NCBI RefSeq assembly: GCF_003702045.1
Contig: NZ_RBTP01000012.1
Span: 890,769-954,768, forward strand
Origin: Pseudomonas viridiflava
GTDB lineage: Bacteria > Pseudomonadota > Gammaproteobacteria > Pseudomonadales > Pseudomonadaceae
DNA length: 64,000 nucleotides
Reading direction: 5' to 3'
The notes under the pieces: model-generated
The model's database searches: none
What the model saw: only the letters and a program-made list of their open reading frames with translations
What the model was told of the DNA's origin: nothing
Translations under genes and position numbers: made by a program
Shown here: positions 38,056-48,891 of the stretch, piece by piece
How positions within the stretch are numbered: position 1 is the first letter of the stretch
Layout of the letters: each line of letters starts with the position of its first letter

Positions 38056-39211
38056 CCTGATTCTCGCCGGGGGTGGGCTCGCCAACGGCCTGATCGCCTG
38101 GCGGCTCAAACAACGTCGCCCCGAATTGAACGTGCTGTGTATCGAAGAGCAGCCGCATCCGGGCGGTAACCACACATGGTCATACCACGACGGCGACCTG
38201 AGCAGGGAGCAGCGTCAGTGGCTCAAGCCGTTTGTGGTAAAGACCTGGCCTGCTTATGACGTCTATTTCCCCGAGCGCTCGCGCCGCATGCAAACCGGCT
38301 ATGCCAGCATCACCTCCGAACGCTTCGCGCAGGTCATTGAACCCGCCCTGGGTGACGGCCTTTGGGTGGGTCAACCCCTCATGGAGGTAAGCCCGCGCTC
38401 GGTGACGTTGGCCAACGGCGAAACACTCAATGCTCGGGCCGTGATCGACGGTCGTGGCGTGCAGCCCAGCACGCACCTGGTGCTTGGGCAGCAGGCGTTT
38501 TTGGGCCAGGTGGTGCAATTGAAACAACCTCACGGGCTCGACATGCCGATCATCATGGATGCCCGGGTGGCGCAGCAGGACGGCTATCGGTTTGTGTATG
38601 TGCTGCCGTTTTCCAGCGACACGCTACTGATCGAAGACACCCATTACGTGGACCGGCATTCGTCGTCGCCGGATGAACTTCGCCGTCACATTGCCGACTA
38701 TGCGCGTCAACAGGGTTGGGCCATTGAGGCTTGCCTGCGGGAGGAGCAGGGCGTGTTGCCGATTACCCTGGCGGGTGATTTCGACGCTTTCTGGAACGAA
38801 GATCCGGGCCAGCCGCGCTCCGGCCTGCGAGCGGGCCTGTTCCATTGCACCACCGGTTACTCGTTGCCCTCGGCGGTGAAGCTGGCCGACTGGATTGCCG
38901 AGCAACACGTGTTGGATGCCGACACGCTCGCTACGGGAATACGCGCGTTCGCCCGCAGGCAATGGCAACGTCAGGGTTTCTACCGCCTGCTCAATCGCAT
39001 GCTGTTTTTGGCCGGAAAGCCCCAGGACCGCTGGCAAGTGATGCAACGTTTCTACGGCTTGCCCGACAGCCTGATCCGTCGTTTCTATGCGGGTGAAACG
39101 CCTGCCCGCGACAAAATCAGGTTGTTGATCGGCAAGCCTCCTGTACCGGTCAGCGAGGCCATGCGCGCCGCCGTCCGTTATTTGCCCAGACATTACGAGA
39201 ATCCTTTATGA
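38045..39211 (+). CDS. crtY: Lycopene beta-cyclase
   Basis: A 388-residue FAD-dependent cyclase converting lycopene to beta-carotene. The N-terminal [19 protein letters not shown] dinucleotide fold and PHPGGNHTWSYHD are CrtY-type, as are LIEDTHYVD and the late GLFHCTTGYSLPSAVKLAD. The ATG at 38045 has AGGAGG 4-5 nt upstream and gives the family length; longer frames intrude into crtX. The stop overlaps crtI by 4 bp. Confidence 0.94.
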   Translation: MHYDLILAGGGLANGLIAWRLKQRRPELNVLCIEEQPHPGGNHTWSYHDGDLSREQRQWLKPFVVKTWPAYDVYFPERSRRMQTGYASITSERFAQVIEPALGDGLWVGQPLMEVSPRSVTLANGETLNARAVIDGRGVQPSTHLVLGQQAFLGQVVQLKQPHGLDMPIIMDARVAQQDGYRFVYVLPFSSDTLLIEDTHYVDRHSSSPDELRRHIADYARQQGWAIEACLREEQGVLPITLAGDFDAFWNEDPGQPRSGLRAGLFHCTTGYSLPSAVKLADWIAEQHVLDADTLATGIRAFARRQWQRQGFYRLLNRMLFLAGKPQDRWQVMQRFYGLPDSLIRRFYAGETPARDKIRLLIGKPPVPVSEAMRAAVRYLPRHYENPL

Positions 39212-40698
39212 CACCCGCAAAAAACGCCGTTGTGATCGGTGCCGGCTTCGGCGGTCTGGCACTGGCCATCCGCCTCCAGGCTGCCGGCATGCAGACCACC
39301 TTGCTTGAGAAGCGCGACAAGCCGGGCGGCCGTGCTTACGTGTATCAGGACGAGGGGTTCACCTTCGATGCCGGGCCTACCGTTATCACTGATCCATCAG
39401 CCATCGAAGAGCTGTTCACGGCTGCCGGCAAGTCCATCACGGATTACGTCGAACTGTTGCCTGTTTCGCCGTTCTATCGGCTGTGCTGGGAAGACGGCAC
39501 GCAGTTCGATTACGCCAACGATCAAGCTTCGCTGGATCGTCAGATTGGCGCGCTTAACCCCAAAGACATCGCGGGCTACCAGCGGTTTCTGGCCTATTCC
39601 AAAGCCGTTTTCAACGAAGGCTATCTGAAGCTGGGGGCCGTGCCGTTCTTGTCGTTTCGGGACATGATTCAGGCCGGGCCGCAACTGGCCCGTCTTCAGG
39701 CGTGGCGCAGCGTGTACTCCAAGGTGTCCGAGTTCATCGAAGACGAGAAGCTGCGTCAGGCCTTCTCGTTTCACTCGTTGCTGGTCGGCGGCAACCCGTT
39801 CGCCACGTCATCCATTTACACCTTGATTCATGCGCTGGAACGTCAGTGGGGCGTGTGGTTTCCCAAGGGCGGAACGGGAGCGCTGGTGCAAGCCCTGGTC
39901 AAGCTGTTCGAGGACATCGGCGGCCGCATCCAGCTCAATGCAGAGGTGGCCAGCATTGAAGTCAACGGCGCTCGGGCCACCGGTGTTCGTTTGCACAACG
40001 GGCGCGTGCTGAGCGCTGACTGCGTGGCATCCAACGCCGATGTGGTCCACACCTACGCCAACCTGTTGGCTCAATATCCACGTGGAGTGAAGGAGGGCGC
40101 GCGGCTCAAGCGCAAGCGATTCAGCAACTCGCTGTTCGTTATTCACTTCGGCCTGAAACGACCTCAGCCGCAGTTGCAGCACCACACGGTGTGCTTCGGG
40201 CCACGCTATCGCGAGCTGATTCAGGAAATCTTCAAGGGCGCGACGCTGGCCGAAGATTTCTCGTTGTACCTGCATGCTCCGTGCATTACCGATCCGAGCC
40301 TGGCGCCACCGGGCTGCTCCAGTCATTACGTGTTGTCACCGGTGCCGCATCTGGGCAATGCGCCCATAGACTGGGAAATCGAAGGGCCGCGCTACCGGGA
40401 TCGCATTTTTGAATACCTGGAAAAATATTACATGCCCGGGTTGCGTGAAGACTTGGTCACCTGCCGGATTTTCACACCCAATGATTTTCGTGATGAGTTG
40501 AACGCGCACTTAGGCTCGGCTTTTTCGCTTGAGCCGGTGCTGCAGCAAAGCGCCTGGTTTCGCCCCCACAACCGCGATGCGAACCTGAGCAACGTCTATC
40601 TGGTCGGTGCCGGAACCCACCCGGGTGCGGGTGTTCCCGGTGTGATTGGTTCGGCCAAAGCCACCGCAGGCCTGATGCTGGAGGGCATTCACGCATGA
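39208..40698 (+). CDS. crtI: Phytoene desaturase (four-step, lycopene-forming)
   Basis: A 496-residue bacterial-type desaturase. NAVVIGAGFGGLALAIRLQA is the FAD fold, followed by KPGGRAYVYQDEGFTFDAGP, and the C-terminal signature GAGTHPGAGVPGVIGSAKAT is diagnostic for CrtI. It takes phytoene to lycopene at the membrane. Overlaps with crtY and crtB (4 bp each) show coupled translation. Confidence 0.95.
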   Translation: MTPAKNAVVIGAGFGGLALAIRLQAAGMQTTLLEKRDKPGGRAYVYQDEGFTFDAGPTVITDPSAIEELFTAAGKSITDYVELLPVSPFYRLCWEDGTQFDYANDQASLDRQIGALNPKDIAGYQRFLAYSKAVFNEGYLKLGAVPFLSFRDMIQAGPQLARLQAWRSVYSKVSEFIEDEKLRQAFSFHSLLVGGNPFATSSIYTLIHALERQWGVWFPKGGTGALVQALVKLFEDIGGRIQLNAEVASIEVNGARATGVRLHNGRVLSADCVASNADVVHTYANLLAQYPRGVKEGARLKRKRFSNSLFVIHFGLKRPQPQLQHHTVCFGPRYRELIQEIFKGATLAEDFSLYLHAPCITDPSLAPPGCSSHYVLSPVPHLGNAPIDWEIEGPRYRDRIFEYLEKYYMPGLREDLVTCRIFTPNDFRDELNAHLGSAFSLEPVLQQSAWFRPHNRDANLSNVYLVGAGTHPGAGVPGVIGSAKATAGLMLEGIHA

Positions 40699-41648
40699 CT
40701 GCACCGGATACAAAGGATCAACAACTGGTAGATCACGCATTACAGAGCATTGCCGTCGGCTCGAAAAGCTTCGCGGCGGCTTCAAAACTGTTCGACCCCT
40801 TGACCCGCCGCAGCGCCGTCATGCTCTACGCCTGGTGCCGTCATTGCGATGACGTCATTGATGGTCAGGCGTCCGGACACGGTGCTACGGTCGTTTCGCA
40901 GGACGAGGTACGCGAGCGTCTGATGGCCCTGATCGCGCAGACCCATGATGTCTACGCCGGACTGCCGCCCAAGTCCCCGGCCTTCGCTGCGTTCAAGGAT
41001 GTGGTCTACCGCCACGGCATTCGTCAGGACTATGCGTTGGACCACCTTGCGGGTTTTGCGATGGACGTTAACCAGCGGGACTACCGCAGCATTGAGGACA
41101 CGCTGGAGTATTGTTATCACGTGGCTGGCGTGGTCGGGTTAATGATGGCCCAGGTCATGAACGTCAAAGACGAACGCACGCTGGACCGCGCCTGTGATCT
41201 GGGCATGGCGTTTCAGCTGACCAATATTGCCCGTGACATCGTTGAAGATGCAGGCGTCGGGCGCTGTTACCTGCCCACGGACTGGCTGGCTGAAATCGGC
41301 ATCCCTCGTGATCGTCTTGCTGAACCCGAATATCGCCAGCGTGTGGCCGTGCTGGCCCGGCGACTGATCGATATGGCCGAGCCCTTCTATGACAGCGCAC
41401 AGGCTGGACTGCCCGCGCTGCCGTGGCGTTCGGCGTGGGCCGTTGCCACCGCTCGATGCGTCTACCGCGAAATTGGAATAAAAGTGAGAGAGGCGGGTGC
41501 CCAGGCGTGGGACTCACGTCAGTCGACGACGAAAGTGGACAAGATCAGGCTGGTCACACTCGGCGCATGGCATGCCTCTATTTCACGTGCGAAGCGCCAT
41601 CCCGCGCGCCCGGCTCTTCTGTGGCAACGTCCTCGTCGTGTTTATTGA
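40695..41648 (+). CDS. crtB: Phytoene synthase
   Basis: A 317-residue squalene/phytoene synthase joining two GGPP. Motifs: CRHCDDVIDG (first Asp-rich region), YCYHVAGVVGLMM and NIARDIVEDAGVGRCYLP (second Asp-rich region). The family positions are intact. The last 71 bases run into the convergent crtZ gene, so the C-terminal tail (RHPARPALLWQRPRRVY) is encoded antisense to the crtZ tail. It is the last gene of the + operon. Confidence 0.94.
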   Translation: MTAPDTKDQQLVDHALQSIAVGSKSFAAASKLFDPLTRRSAVMLYAWCRHCDDVIDGQASGHGATVVSQDEVRERLMALIAQTHDVYAGLPPKSPAFAAFKDVVYRHGIRQDYALDHLAGFAMDVNQRDYRSIEDTLEYCYHVAGVVGLMMAQVMNVKDERTLDRACDLGMAFQLTNIARDIVEDAGVGRCYLPTDWLAEIGIPRDRLAEPEYRQRVAVLARRLIDMAEPFYDSAQAGLPALPWRSAWAVATARCVYREIGIKVREAGAQAWDSRQSTTKVDKIRLVTLGAWHASISRAKRHPARPALLWQRPRRVY

Positions 41649-42114
41649 GCGGTCCGCCGTGCATCTCACGGAGTTGTGCTTTGAGTCTGGAAACAGAAGG
41701 CGCATACAGAAACCCGAATGACACGCAGCGCTCCTTGCCGGACACCGCGTGATGCATCAGATGCGCCTGATAAAGCCGCTTGGCATAGCCTGCGCGTGGC
41801 ACCACGCTGAAGGGCCAGCGCCGGTGTACCAGCCCGTCATGGGCGACGAAATACAGCAAGCCATAGGCCGTCATCCCCGCACCGACCCACTCCAGCGGAT
41901 GGTAGCCCTCGGTGCCCAGCGCGATCAGCACGATGGCAACGCCTGCAAAAACCAACGCATACAGATCATTCTTCTCGAACCAGCCGGTCCGCGGTTCATG
42001 GTGCGAGCGATGCCAGCCCCATCCCCAGCCATGCATGACGTACTTGTGCGCCAGAAACGCAAAACCTTCCATGCCGATCAGCGTGGCGAGAAACACCAGC
42101 GAGTTGAAAATCAT
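41578..42114 (-). CDS. crtZ: Beta-carotene hydroxylase
   Basis: A 178-residue membrane di-iron hydroxylase forming zeaxanthin from beta-carotene. Histidine clusters are HKYVMHGWGWGWHRSHH, HDGLVHRRWPF and HLMHHA, set between hydrophobic helices, as in CrtZ. The ATG at 42114 has GGAGGA 8 nt upstream; a longer upstream frame lacks one. The 3' end overlaps convergent crtB by 71 bp. It completes the pathway to the CrtX substrate. Confidence 0.94.
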   Translation of the reverse strand: MIFNSLVFLATLIGMEGFAFLAHKYVMHGWGWGWHRSHHEPRTGWFEKNDLYALVFAGVAIVLIALGTEGYHPLEWVGAGMTAYGLLYFVAHDGLVHRRWPFSVVPRAGYAKRLYQAHLMHHAVSGKERCVSFGFLYAPSVSRLKAQLREMHGGPLNKHDEDVATEEPGARDGASHVK

Positions 42115-42316
42115 CCGTTTTGTCCTCCAGGGGTGCCTGGGATGAGACTGTGACAGGGGATCGGCGTTCGATCCGACTCTCGGGCGGCCTGTCAGGCGCT
42201 GCAAATGTACCTTGCACAGGCGCGTGCGCTCCACACTGCGTGTAGACTTTCGCCACTCGACCGGCGCAGACGTGCATCCCGCGCCAGCCCATCATCTGTA
42301 TCGATCAAGGGTGTTT

Positions 42317-43267
42317 ATGGATTTGCGTCAGCTTGAAGCCTTTGCGGCAGTGATGTCGGCAGGCAGTGTCACGGCCGCTGGCAAAATGCTCGGTCGCTCG
42401 CAGCCTTCCGTCACGCGGGTGATTCAGGAGCTTGAGCAGGAGCTGGGTTTTGCGCTGTTCGAACGCAGCGGGCCGAAGGTCACGCCGACGCACAAAGCGT
42501 TCATGATGTATGGCGAGGTGGAGAGTGCACTGCTGGGGATTCGCAACATTCGTCAACGTGCGCAGCACATTGCCGAGGAAGAGAATCATCAGGTCAAGCT
42601 GGTAGCGATTTCTGCGCTGGCTGCCGGCCTGCTCCCGGCCGCTCTGGCGCGGCTGCCCGAGCAGTTGAAGCCACGGCAGATCCAGTTGCAGAGCATGTCG
42701 CCGGAAAATGTCGTGCAGGCGGTGCTGTCCAAGACCACCGATCTGGGCGCAGTCAGCCTGCCGCTGGAGCATCGCGGGCTGGAAATCCACTGGATTGGCG
42801 AGGCACCTTGCGTTGCTGTCCTGCCAGCCGACTCCGAGCTGGCTGCTCATGAGGTGCTGACGATGGACGTGCTGGCGCGTCAGACGCTGATCACGATGGC
42901 CAATCCTTATCGGTTTCGTCGCCGTATCGACAAGGCGTTTCAAGCCGCTGGCGGCGAGCTGCCGCACATGCTCGACACCAACACTTCACTGATCGCCATG
43001 CAGATGGCCAAAGCCGGACTGGGTGTGGCGCTGGTCGATCCGTTCACGGCCAAGGGTGTGCCGATCCAGGGCGTCGTGGTGCGGCCGATCGCTTGCAACA
43101 TCCCGTTTTTCTTCGGCCTGATTTCGGCGTTCGCCAGTCCGCATACCGATGTAACGCACGCCTTGATCGACGAAATCGCGACTACCGCGAAGTGGTTGGT
43201 GCCTGACATGGTCATGCATGAAGCCAGTGCTCACGATGCCCTATTGCAGAGCATTTACGCCGAATAA
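42317..43267 (+). CDS. LysR family regulator
   Basis: A 316-residue LTTR with helix-turn-helix SAGSVTAAGKMLGRSQPSVT and RVIQELEQELGFALFERS, and an effector domain typical of the NocR/OccR-like branch (MSPENVVQAVLSKTTDLG). AAGGG precedes the ATG at 42317. It is divergent from crtZ and upstream of the flavoprotein/peptide-transporter operon by 168 bp on the same strand. It could control either. The 168-bp gap downstream is AT-rich and likely carries the operon promoter. Confidence 0.9.
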   Translation: MDLRQLEAFAAVMSAGSVTAAGKMLGRSQPSVTRVIQELEQELGFALFERSGPKVTPTHKAFMMYGEVESALLGIRNIRQRAQHIAEEENHQVKLVAISALAAGLLPAALARLPEQLKPRQIQLQSMSPENVVQAVLSKTTDLGAVSLPLEHRGLEIHWIGEAPCVAVLPADSELAAHEVLTMDVLARQTLITMANPYRFRRRIDKAFQAAGGELPHMLDTNTSLIAMQMAKAGLGVALVDPFTAKGVPIQGVVVRPIACNIPFFFGLISAFASPHTDVTHALIDEIATTAKWLVPDMVMHEASAHDALLQSIYAE

Positions 43268-43435
43268 CGCGCTGTTTCTCATCCCGTTAATGCGTAGCAA
43301 CCTTTAGTTCGGGAATATCAATATGATTTTTTGTGCATTGCAGTAATAAAAAACGTCTTTTAGTATTCGGTTTGCGCATTCAAAGCCATAATGAATTCAT
43401 TTATTTCGTTATTGGAATGGATTTTGAAGGGGTGA
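43268..43435. promoter_or_regulatory. AT-rich promoter region of the flavoprotein/peptide-transporter operon
   Basis: This 168-bp gap is markedly AT-richer than surrounding coding DNA (for example TATGATTTTTTGTGCATTGC at 43322-43341 and AATTCATTTATTTCGTTATT at 43394-43413). The purine-rich GAAGGGG just before 43436 could be a ribosome binding site. No defined operator can be assigned. Confidence 0.5.
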
Positions 43436-44941
43436 ATGAAAGCTCGGGTTGTTTCCCGATCATTTACCGAGTATCGATCAATGCCTGACGTAAACACCCC
43501 AGCAGGTCTTGCAGCACTGGAAGCACGCCTGCGTCAGGACCTGGCCTGGCTGGACCTGCCCGCCAATCCGTGGGTCAAGCCACGCCAGAGCGAGGGCAGG
43601 CCCGTGCTTGACGTTGCGATCATCGGCGGTGGGATGGCGGGTCTTGCGCTGGCTGCCGAGTTACGCCACTTGGGCGTGGCCGCCGTGATATTCGATAAGT
43701 CGGCTGTCGGTTTCGAAGGCCCTTGGGCCACCACGGCACGCATGGAAACCCTGCGCTCGCCCAAACAGCTGACAGGCCCGGCGCTGGGTCTTCCCGCGCT
43801 GACGTTCCGTGCCTGGTACGAAGCGCAATTTGGTGCCAGAGGCTGGGACGCACTGGACAAAATCCCTCGTCTGCAATGGGCCCAATATCTGCGCTGGTAT
43901 CGCAACGTGCTGAGCCTTGATGTCCGTAACGAGCACCGCGTCAGTCGCGTCGCACCCAGGGCGGATGCCTTGGTGGAGCTTGATGTCGAAACACCGTCTC
44001 AGACATTGTTTTTTGTAGCGCGTCATGTGGTCTTGGCAACCGGGCGTGACGGGTTGGGCGGTCCGTGGGTGCCCGAGTTCGCAAAGTCGCTGCCCAGGCA
44101 TTTATGGGCACATTCCGCCGACGGTCTGCAGGATGCCTGGTTCGAAGGCAAGCGCGTTGCAGTGATCGGCGGCGGGGCGTCGGCAATGGACAGCGCCGCG
44201 ACGGCGCTGGAAGCGGGGGCGACAGGCGTTGACCTGCTGATTCGCCGCGCAGTGCTGCCGCGCATCAACAAGGGCAAGGGCGCTGGTAATCCGGGCATGG
44301 TCCACGGCTACTGGCGATTGCCGGATGAATGGAAGTGGCGCATCCGTCATTACCTCAACACTCAACAGGTTCCGCCACCCCGGGGCAGTACGCTGCGGGT
44401 TTCCGGTTCTGGCAAGGCGCGTTTTTTGCTGGGTTGCCCACTTGTGGCCGCTGAGCAAAATCCAGCAGGCGGGGTGTGTCTGGAGACGCCGACGGCACGT
44501 ATCGAGGCGGATTTTGTGGTGTTCGCCACTGGTTTTCGTACCGACTTCGAGCAGCGTCCGGAGTTCGCACCGTTTTCTGCCCACATTCGCGTCTGGCAGG
44601 ATCGCTTCAACGCGTCCCTTGACGAGCAGGATGCGGAACTGTCGCAGTTGCCGGATCTGGGCAACTGCTTCGAGTTTCAGGAGAAAACGCCAGGCGCTTG
44701 CCCCGGCATCGAGCACATTCATTGCTTCAGTTATCCGGCAGCGCTGAGCTATGGCGCGGTGTCCGGGGACATCCCGGCTATCAGCGAAGGCTCCAAGCGC
44801 TTGGCGCATGCGCTGGTTGGGCAATTGTTCAATGAAGACGTCGCGCTGCATTTCGAGGCCATGCGCAACTATGCCGAACCGGAATTGCTGGGTGACGAGT
44901 GGGTCGCCAGCTCGCCGAACGCCGACGAGTTGCACCCATGA
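43436..44941 (+). CDS. FAD/NAD(P)-binding monooxygenase-like oxidoreductase
   Basis: A 501-residue flavoprotein resembling class B flavin monooxygenases. The first dinucleotide fold is VAIIGGGMAGLALAAELRHL (about residue 60) and the second is VAVIGGGASAMDSAATAL (about residue 240). A late ATG-type motif FVVFATGFRTDFEQRP follows. Substrate could be an N- or S-containing compound imported by the peptide transporter encoded next. The ATG at 43436 has GAAGG 5 nt upstream; a second candidate, Met 16 at 43481, would begin MPDVNTPAGL. The stop overlaps the next gene by 4 bp. Confidence 0.82.
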   Translation: MKARVVSRSFTEYRSMPDVNTPAGLAALEARLRQDLAWLDLPANPWVKPRQSEGRPVLDVAIIGGGMAGLALAAELRHLGVAAVIFDKSAVGFEGPWATTARMETLRSPKQLTGPALGLPALTFRAWYEAQFGARGWDALDKIPRLQWAQYLRWYRNVLSLDVRNEHRVSRVAPRADALVELDVETPSQTLFFVARHVVLATGRDGLGGPWVPEFAKSLPRHLWAHSADGLQDAWFEGKRVAVIGGGASAMDSAATALEAGATGVDLLIRRAVLPRINKGKGAGNPGMVHGYWRLPDEWKWRIRHYLNTQQVPPPRGSTLRVSGSGKARFLLGCPLVAAEQNPAGGVCLETPTARIEADFVVFATGFRTDFEQRPEFAPFSAHIRVWQDRFNASLDEQDAELSQLPDLGNCFEFQEKTPGACPGIEHIHCFSYPAALSYGAVSGDIPAISEGSKRLAHALVGQLFNEDVALHFEAMRNYAEPELLGDEWVASSPNADELHP

Positions 44942-45912
44942 TCGGGTGGGCCTTGCGTCGATTGACGCAGTCGTTGTTGGTGATTCTGTTGATGACCCTG
45001 GTGGTGTTCGTCGGCCTCAATGCCATTGGCAACCCAATGGACATTCTGGTGGGTGAAGACCTCAATCAGGCCGAACGCCTGCAAGCGATTGCGCACTTGG
45101 GGCTGGACAAGCCGCTCTGGCAGCAATACCTGATCTTTCTCAAGGGCGCGGTCCACGGCAATCTCGGTCAGAGCTTCGTCTACCACGAAGACGCGATGCG
45201 CCTCATTCTGCAACGCCTGCCTGCAACGTTCGAACTGGCCTTCAGCGCGCTGTTTCTGGCTGTGGTGATTGGCGTGCCGCTGGGCATGTTTGCCGGTATG
45301 TGGCCGGATCATCCGATTTCGAAAATATTGATGGCGGGCAGCATTATCGGTTTCTCACTCCCCGCGTTCTGGGTGGCGCTGATGATGATCATGCTGTTCT
45401 CGATCACGCTGGGCTGGCTGCCCGCCAGTGGGCGCGGCGAAACCCGCGAATGGCTGGGCGTGCAGTGGTCATGGCTGACGCTGGATGGTTTACAACACTT
45501 GTTGTTACCCGCGCTGAACCTGGCGCTGTTCAAGATTTCGCTGGTGCTGCGCCTGACCCGAGCGGGCGTACGTGAAGTGCTGCCCCAGGAGTTCGTCAAG
45601 TTTGCCCGGGCCAAAGGCTTGTCGCCGCTTCGCGTGATGTGCATGCACGTCATGCGCAACACCCTGATTCCGGTGGTGACGGTGCTGGCAATGGAACTGG
45701 GCTCGACCATCGCCTACGCCGTGGTCACGGAAAGCATCTTCGCCTGGCCCGGTGCAGGCAAATTGATTCTAGATAGCATCAACATGCTGGATCGCCCGGT
45801 GGTGGTCGCTTACCTGATGGTCGTTGTGGTGATTTTCGTGGTGCTCAACCTGATCGTCGACGGCTTGTATTACCTGCTTGATCCGCGCGTGCGCATTGAG
45901 GCCTCCCGATGA
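44938..45912 (+). CDS. Dpp/Opp-type peptide ABC transporter permease (DppB-like)
   Basis: A 324-residue inner membrane permease. Helix 1 is LTQSLLVILLMTLVVFVGLN, and the loop LGLDKPLWQQYLIFLKGAVH, then GNLGQSF, is characteristic of DppB. The EAA-like cytoplasmic loop FVKFARAKGLSPLRVMCMHV contacts the ATPases. The ATG overlaps the preceding flavoprotein stop (ATGA). It pairs with the next gene as the heterodimeric channel for oligopeptides or related solutes. Confidence 0.92.
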   Translation: MIGWALRRLTQSLLVILLMTLVVFVGLNAIGNPMDILVGEDLNQAERLQAIAHLGLDKPLWQQYLIFLKGAVHGNLGQSFVYHEDAMRLILQRLPATFELAFSALFLAVVIGVPLGMFAGMWPDHPISKILMAGSIIGFSLPAFWVALMMIMLFSITLGWLPASGRGETREWLGVQWSWLTLDGLQHLLLPALNLALFKISLVLRLTRAGVREVLPQEFVKFARAKGLSPLRVMCMHVMRNTLIPVVTVLAMELGSTIAYAVVTESIFAWPGAGKLILDSINMLDRPVVVAYLMVVVVIFVVLNLIVDGLYYLLDPRVRIEASR

Positions 45913-46829
45913 ATGCCGTTCCCAAAACCGCTACCGCAAGCGTCGGCCTGCAAGCACAGTCGCCCTGGCGGCGCGTGGCGGTCGAGTTCACCCGCTCGCC
46001 GTCGGCCATGTTGGGCCTGGTAATTCTGACGATCATCATTCTGGTCGCTGCACTGGCGCCCTGGATTGTGGTGCAAAACCCCTACGACCTCATGCAGTTG
46101 AATGTCATGGATGCACGCATGGCGCCCGGCAGTCCGAACATGGACACCGGTTACACCTACTGGCTGGGCACTGACGGCCAGGGCCGCGATCTGGTTTCGG
46201 CGATCATTTACGGCCTGCGTATCAGCCTGTGGGTCGGCATAGGTTCGGCGCTGATTGCCGCCGTGATCGGCACCTTGCTTGGGCTGATTTCAGCCTATGC
46301 AGGCGGCTGGGTCGAAGCGCTGCTGATGCGTCTGGTGGACCTGTTGCTGTCGTTTCCGGTGATCCTCATGGCCTTGATGATCCTCGCCTGGCTGGGCAAA
46401 GGCGTCGGTAATGTGATGCTCACGCTGGTCCTGCTGGAGTGGGCCTATTACGCCCGGACTGCGCGGGGACAGGCCTTGACTGAAAGCCGTCGTGAATACG
46501 TCGATGCGGCGCGCGGGCAGGGCGTCGGTCCGTGGCGCATCGTGATCGGTCATATTCTGCCCAACTGCCTGCCCCCACTGATCGTGATAGGCGCGCTGCA
46601 GATTGCCCGTGCCATCACGCTGGAGGCGACCCTGTCGTTTCTCGGCCTGGGCGTGCCGGTCACCGAACCGTCGCTGGGGCTGCTGATCGCCAACGGCTTC
46701 CAGTACATGCTCAGCAACGAGTACTGGATCAGCCTGTTTCCGGGGCTGGCGCTGTTGATCACCATCGTCGCGATCAATCTGGTGGGCGACCGGCTGCGTG
46801 ATGTGCTGAACCCGAGGTTGCAGCGATGA
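45909..46829 (+). CDS. Dpp/Opp-type peptide ABC transporter permease (DppC-like)
   Basis: A 306-residue permease. The segment YWLGTDGQGRDLVSAIIYGL is the DppC/OppC hallmark, followed by six-helix topology and the EAA loop EYVDAARGQGVGPWRIVIGH. It overlaps its upstream partner by 4 bp and the next ATPase gene by 4 bp. Acts with DppB-like to form the pore. Confidence 0.93.
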   Translation: MNAVPKTATASVGLQAQSPWRRVAVEFTRSPSAMLGLVILTIIILVAALAPWIVVQNPYDLMQLNVMDARMAPGSPNMDTGYTYWLGTDGQGRDLVSAIIYGLRISLWVGIGSALIAAVIGTLLGLISAYAGGWVEALLMRLVDLLLSFPVILMALMILAWLGKGVGNVMLTLVLLEWAYYARTARGQALTESRREYVDAARGQGVGPWRIVIGHILPNCLPPLIVIGALQIARAITLEATLSFLGLGVPVTEPSLGLLIANGFQYMLSNEYWISLFPGLALLITIVAINLVGDRLRDVLNPRLQR

Positions 46830-47819
46830 GCGCGCTTGAAGCAACACCGATGGCTGAGCAGCCGACCCTGGATGTTCGAGGTCTGTGCACCTCGTTCTAC
46901 ACCCGCGCAGGTGTATTGCCGGCCGTGCGTGACGTGTCGCTGAGTGTGCAGCCGGGCCGGATTCTCGGGCTGGTCGGGGAATCGGGATCGGGCAAGTCGG
47001 TCACGGGGTTTTCCATTCTCGGACTGGTCGACGAGCCAGGCCGCATCAGCGCAGGCGAGGTGCTGTTCAAGGGGCGTGACCTGACGAAGCTGACCGCCTC
47101 GCAGCTGCGTGACGTGCAGGGCCATCGGGTGGCGATGATTTTTCAGGACCCGATGATGACCCTCAATCCTGTCCTGCGGGTCGACACGCAGATGGTTGAG
47201 GCCGTCCGTGCGCATCGTTCGGTCAGTAAGCGCGAGGCGCGTGAACATGCCAGTCGCACCTTGGCACTGATGGGCATCGCCAGCCCTGAAGAACGCCTGC
47301 GCGCCTATCCCCATCAGTTGTCCGGCGGCATGCGTCAACGCGTCGCGATTGCCATTGCGCTGTTGCACGCGCCGGACCTGATCATTGCCGATGAGCCAAC
47401 CACCGCACTGGACGTGACCATTCAGGCGCAGATTCTCAGCGAAGTGCAGAAATTGGTAAGGGAGCAGGGCACATCGCTGATCTGGATCACCCACGACCTG
47501 TCTGTGGTGGCCGGGCTGGCCGACGACGTGGCAGTGATGTATGCCGGGCGCATCGTCGAGCAGGGTTCGGTCGCCGACGTGCTGGACCGCCCGCAACACC
47601 CTTACACCCAGGGGCTGATAGACAGCCTGCCCAGTCGCAACCGGCGTGGTCAGCGCTTGCGGCAGATTCCAGGCATGGCGCCCGATCTGTTGTCGATGCC
47701 ACAAGGCTGTGCGTTTGCCGCCCGTTGCCCCAGAGCCTCATCGATGTGCGCGCAAGAACCTGCGCCACGCGAAGTCGCACCGGGGCAGATGGTTCGTTGT
47801 TTTCATCCGGGAGCTGCCG

Positions 47820-47830
<11 letters not shown>
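46826..47830 (+). CDS. Peptide ABC transporter ATP-binding protein (DppD-like)
   Basis: A 334-residue ATPase with Walker A GESGSGKSV, Q-loop FQDPMMTLNP, signature LSGGMRQR, Walker B LIIADEPTTALD and H-loop ITHDLSVV. The C-terminal oligopeptide domain contains GCAFAARCPRASSMC, the Cys-rich segment that binds an iron-sulfur cluster in some members. Overlaps flanking genes, so it is co-translated with the rest of the transporter. Confidence 0.94.
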
Positions 47831-48833
<1,003 letters not shown>

Positions 48834-48891
48834 CGAGCGCCAAGGCGTTCGTGCGTCCCCCTTGCCACCGATTGCGTACCAGGAAATTCCC

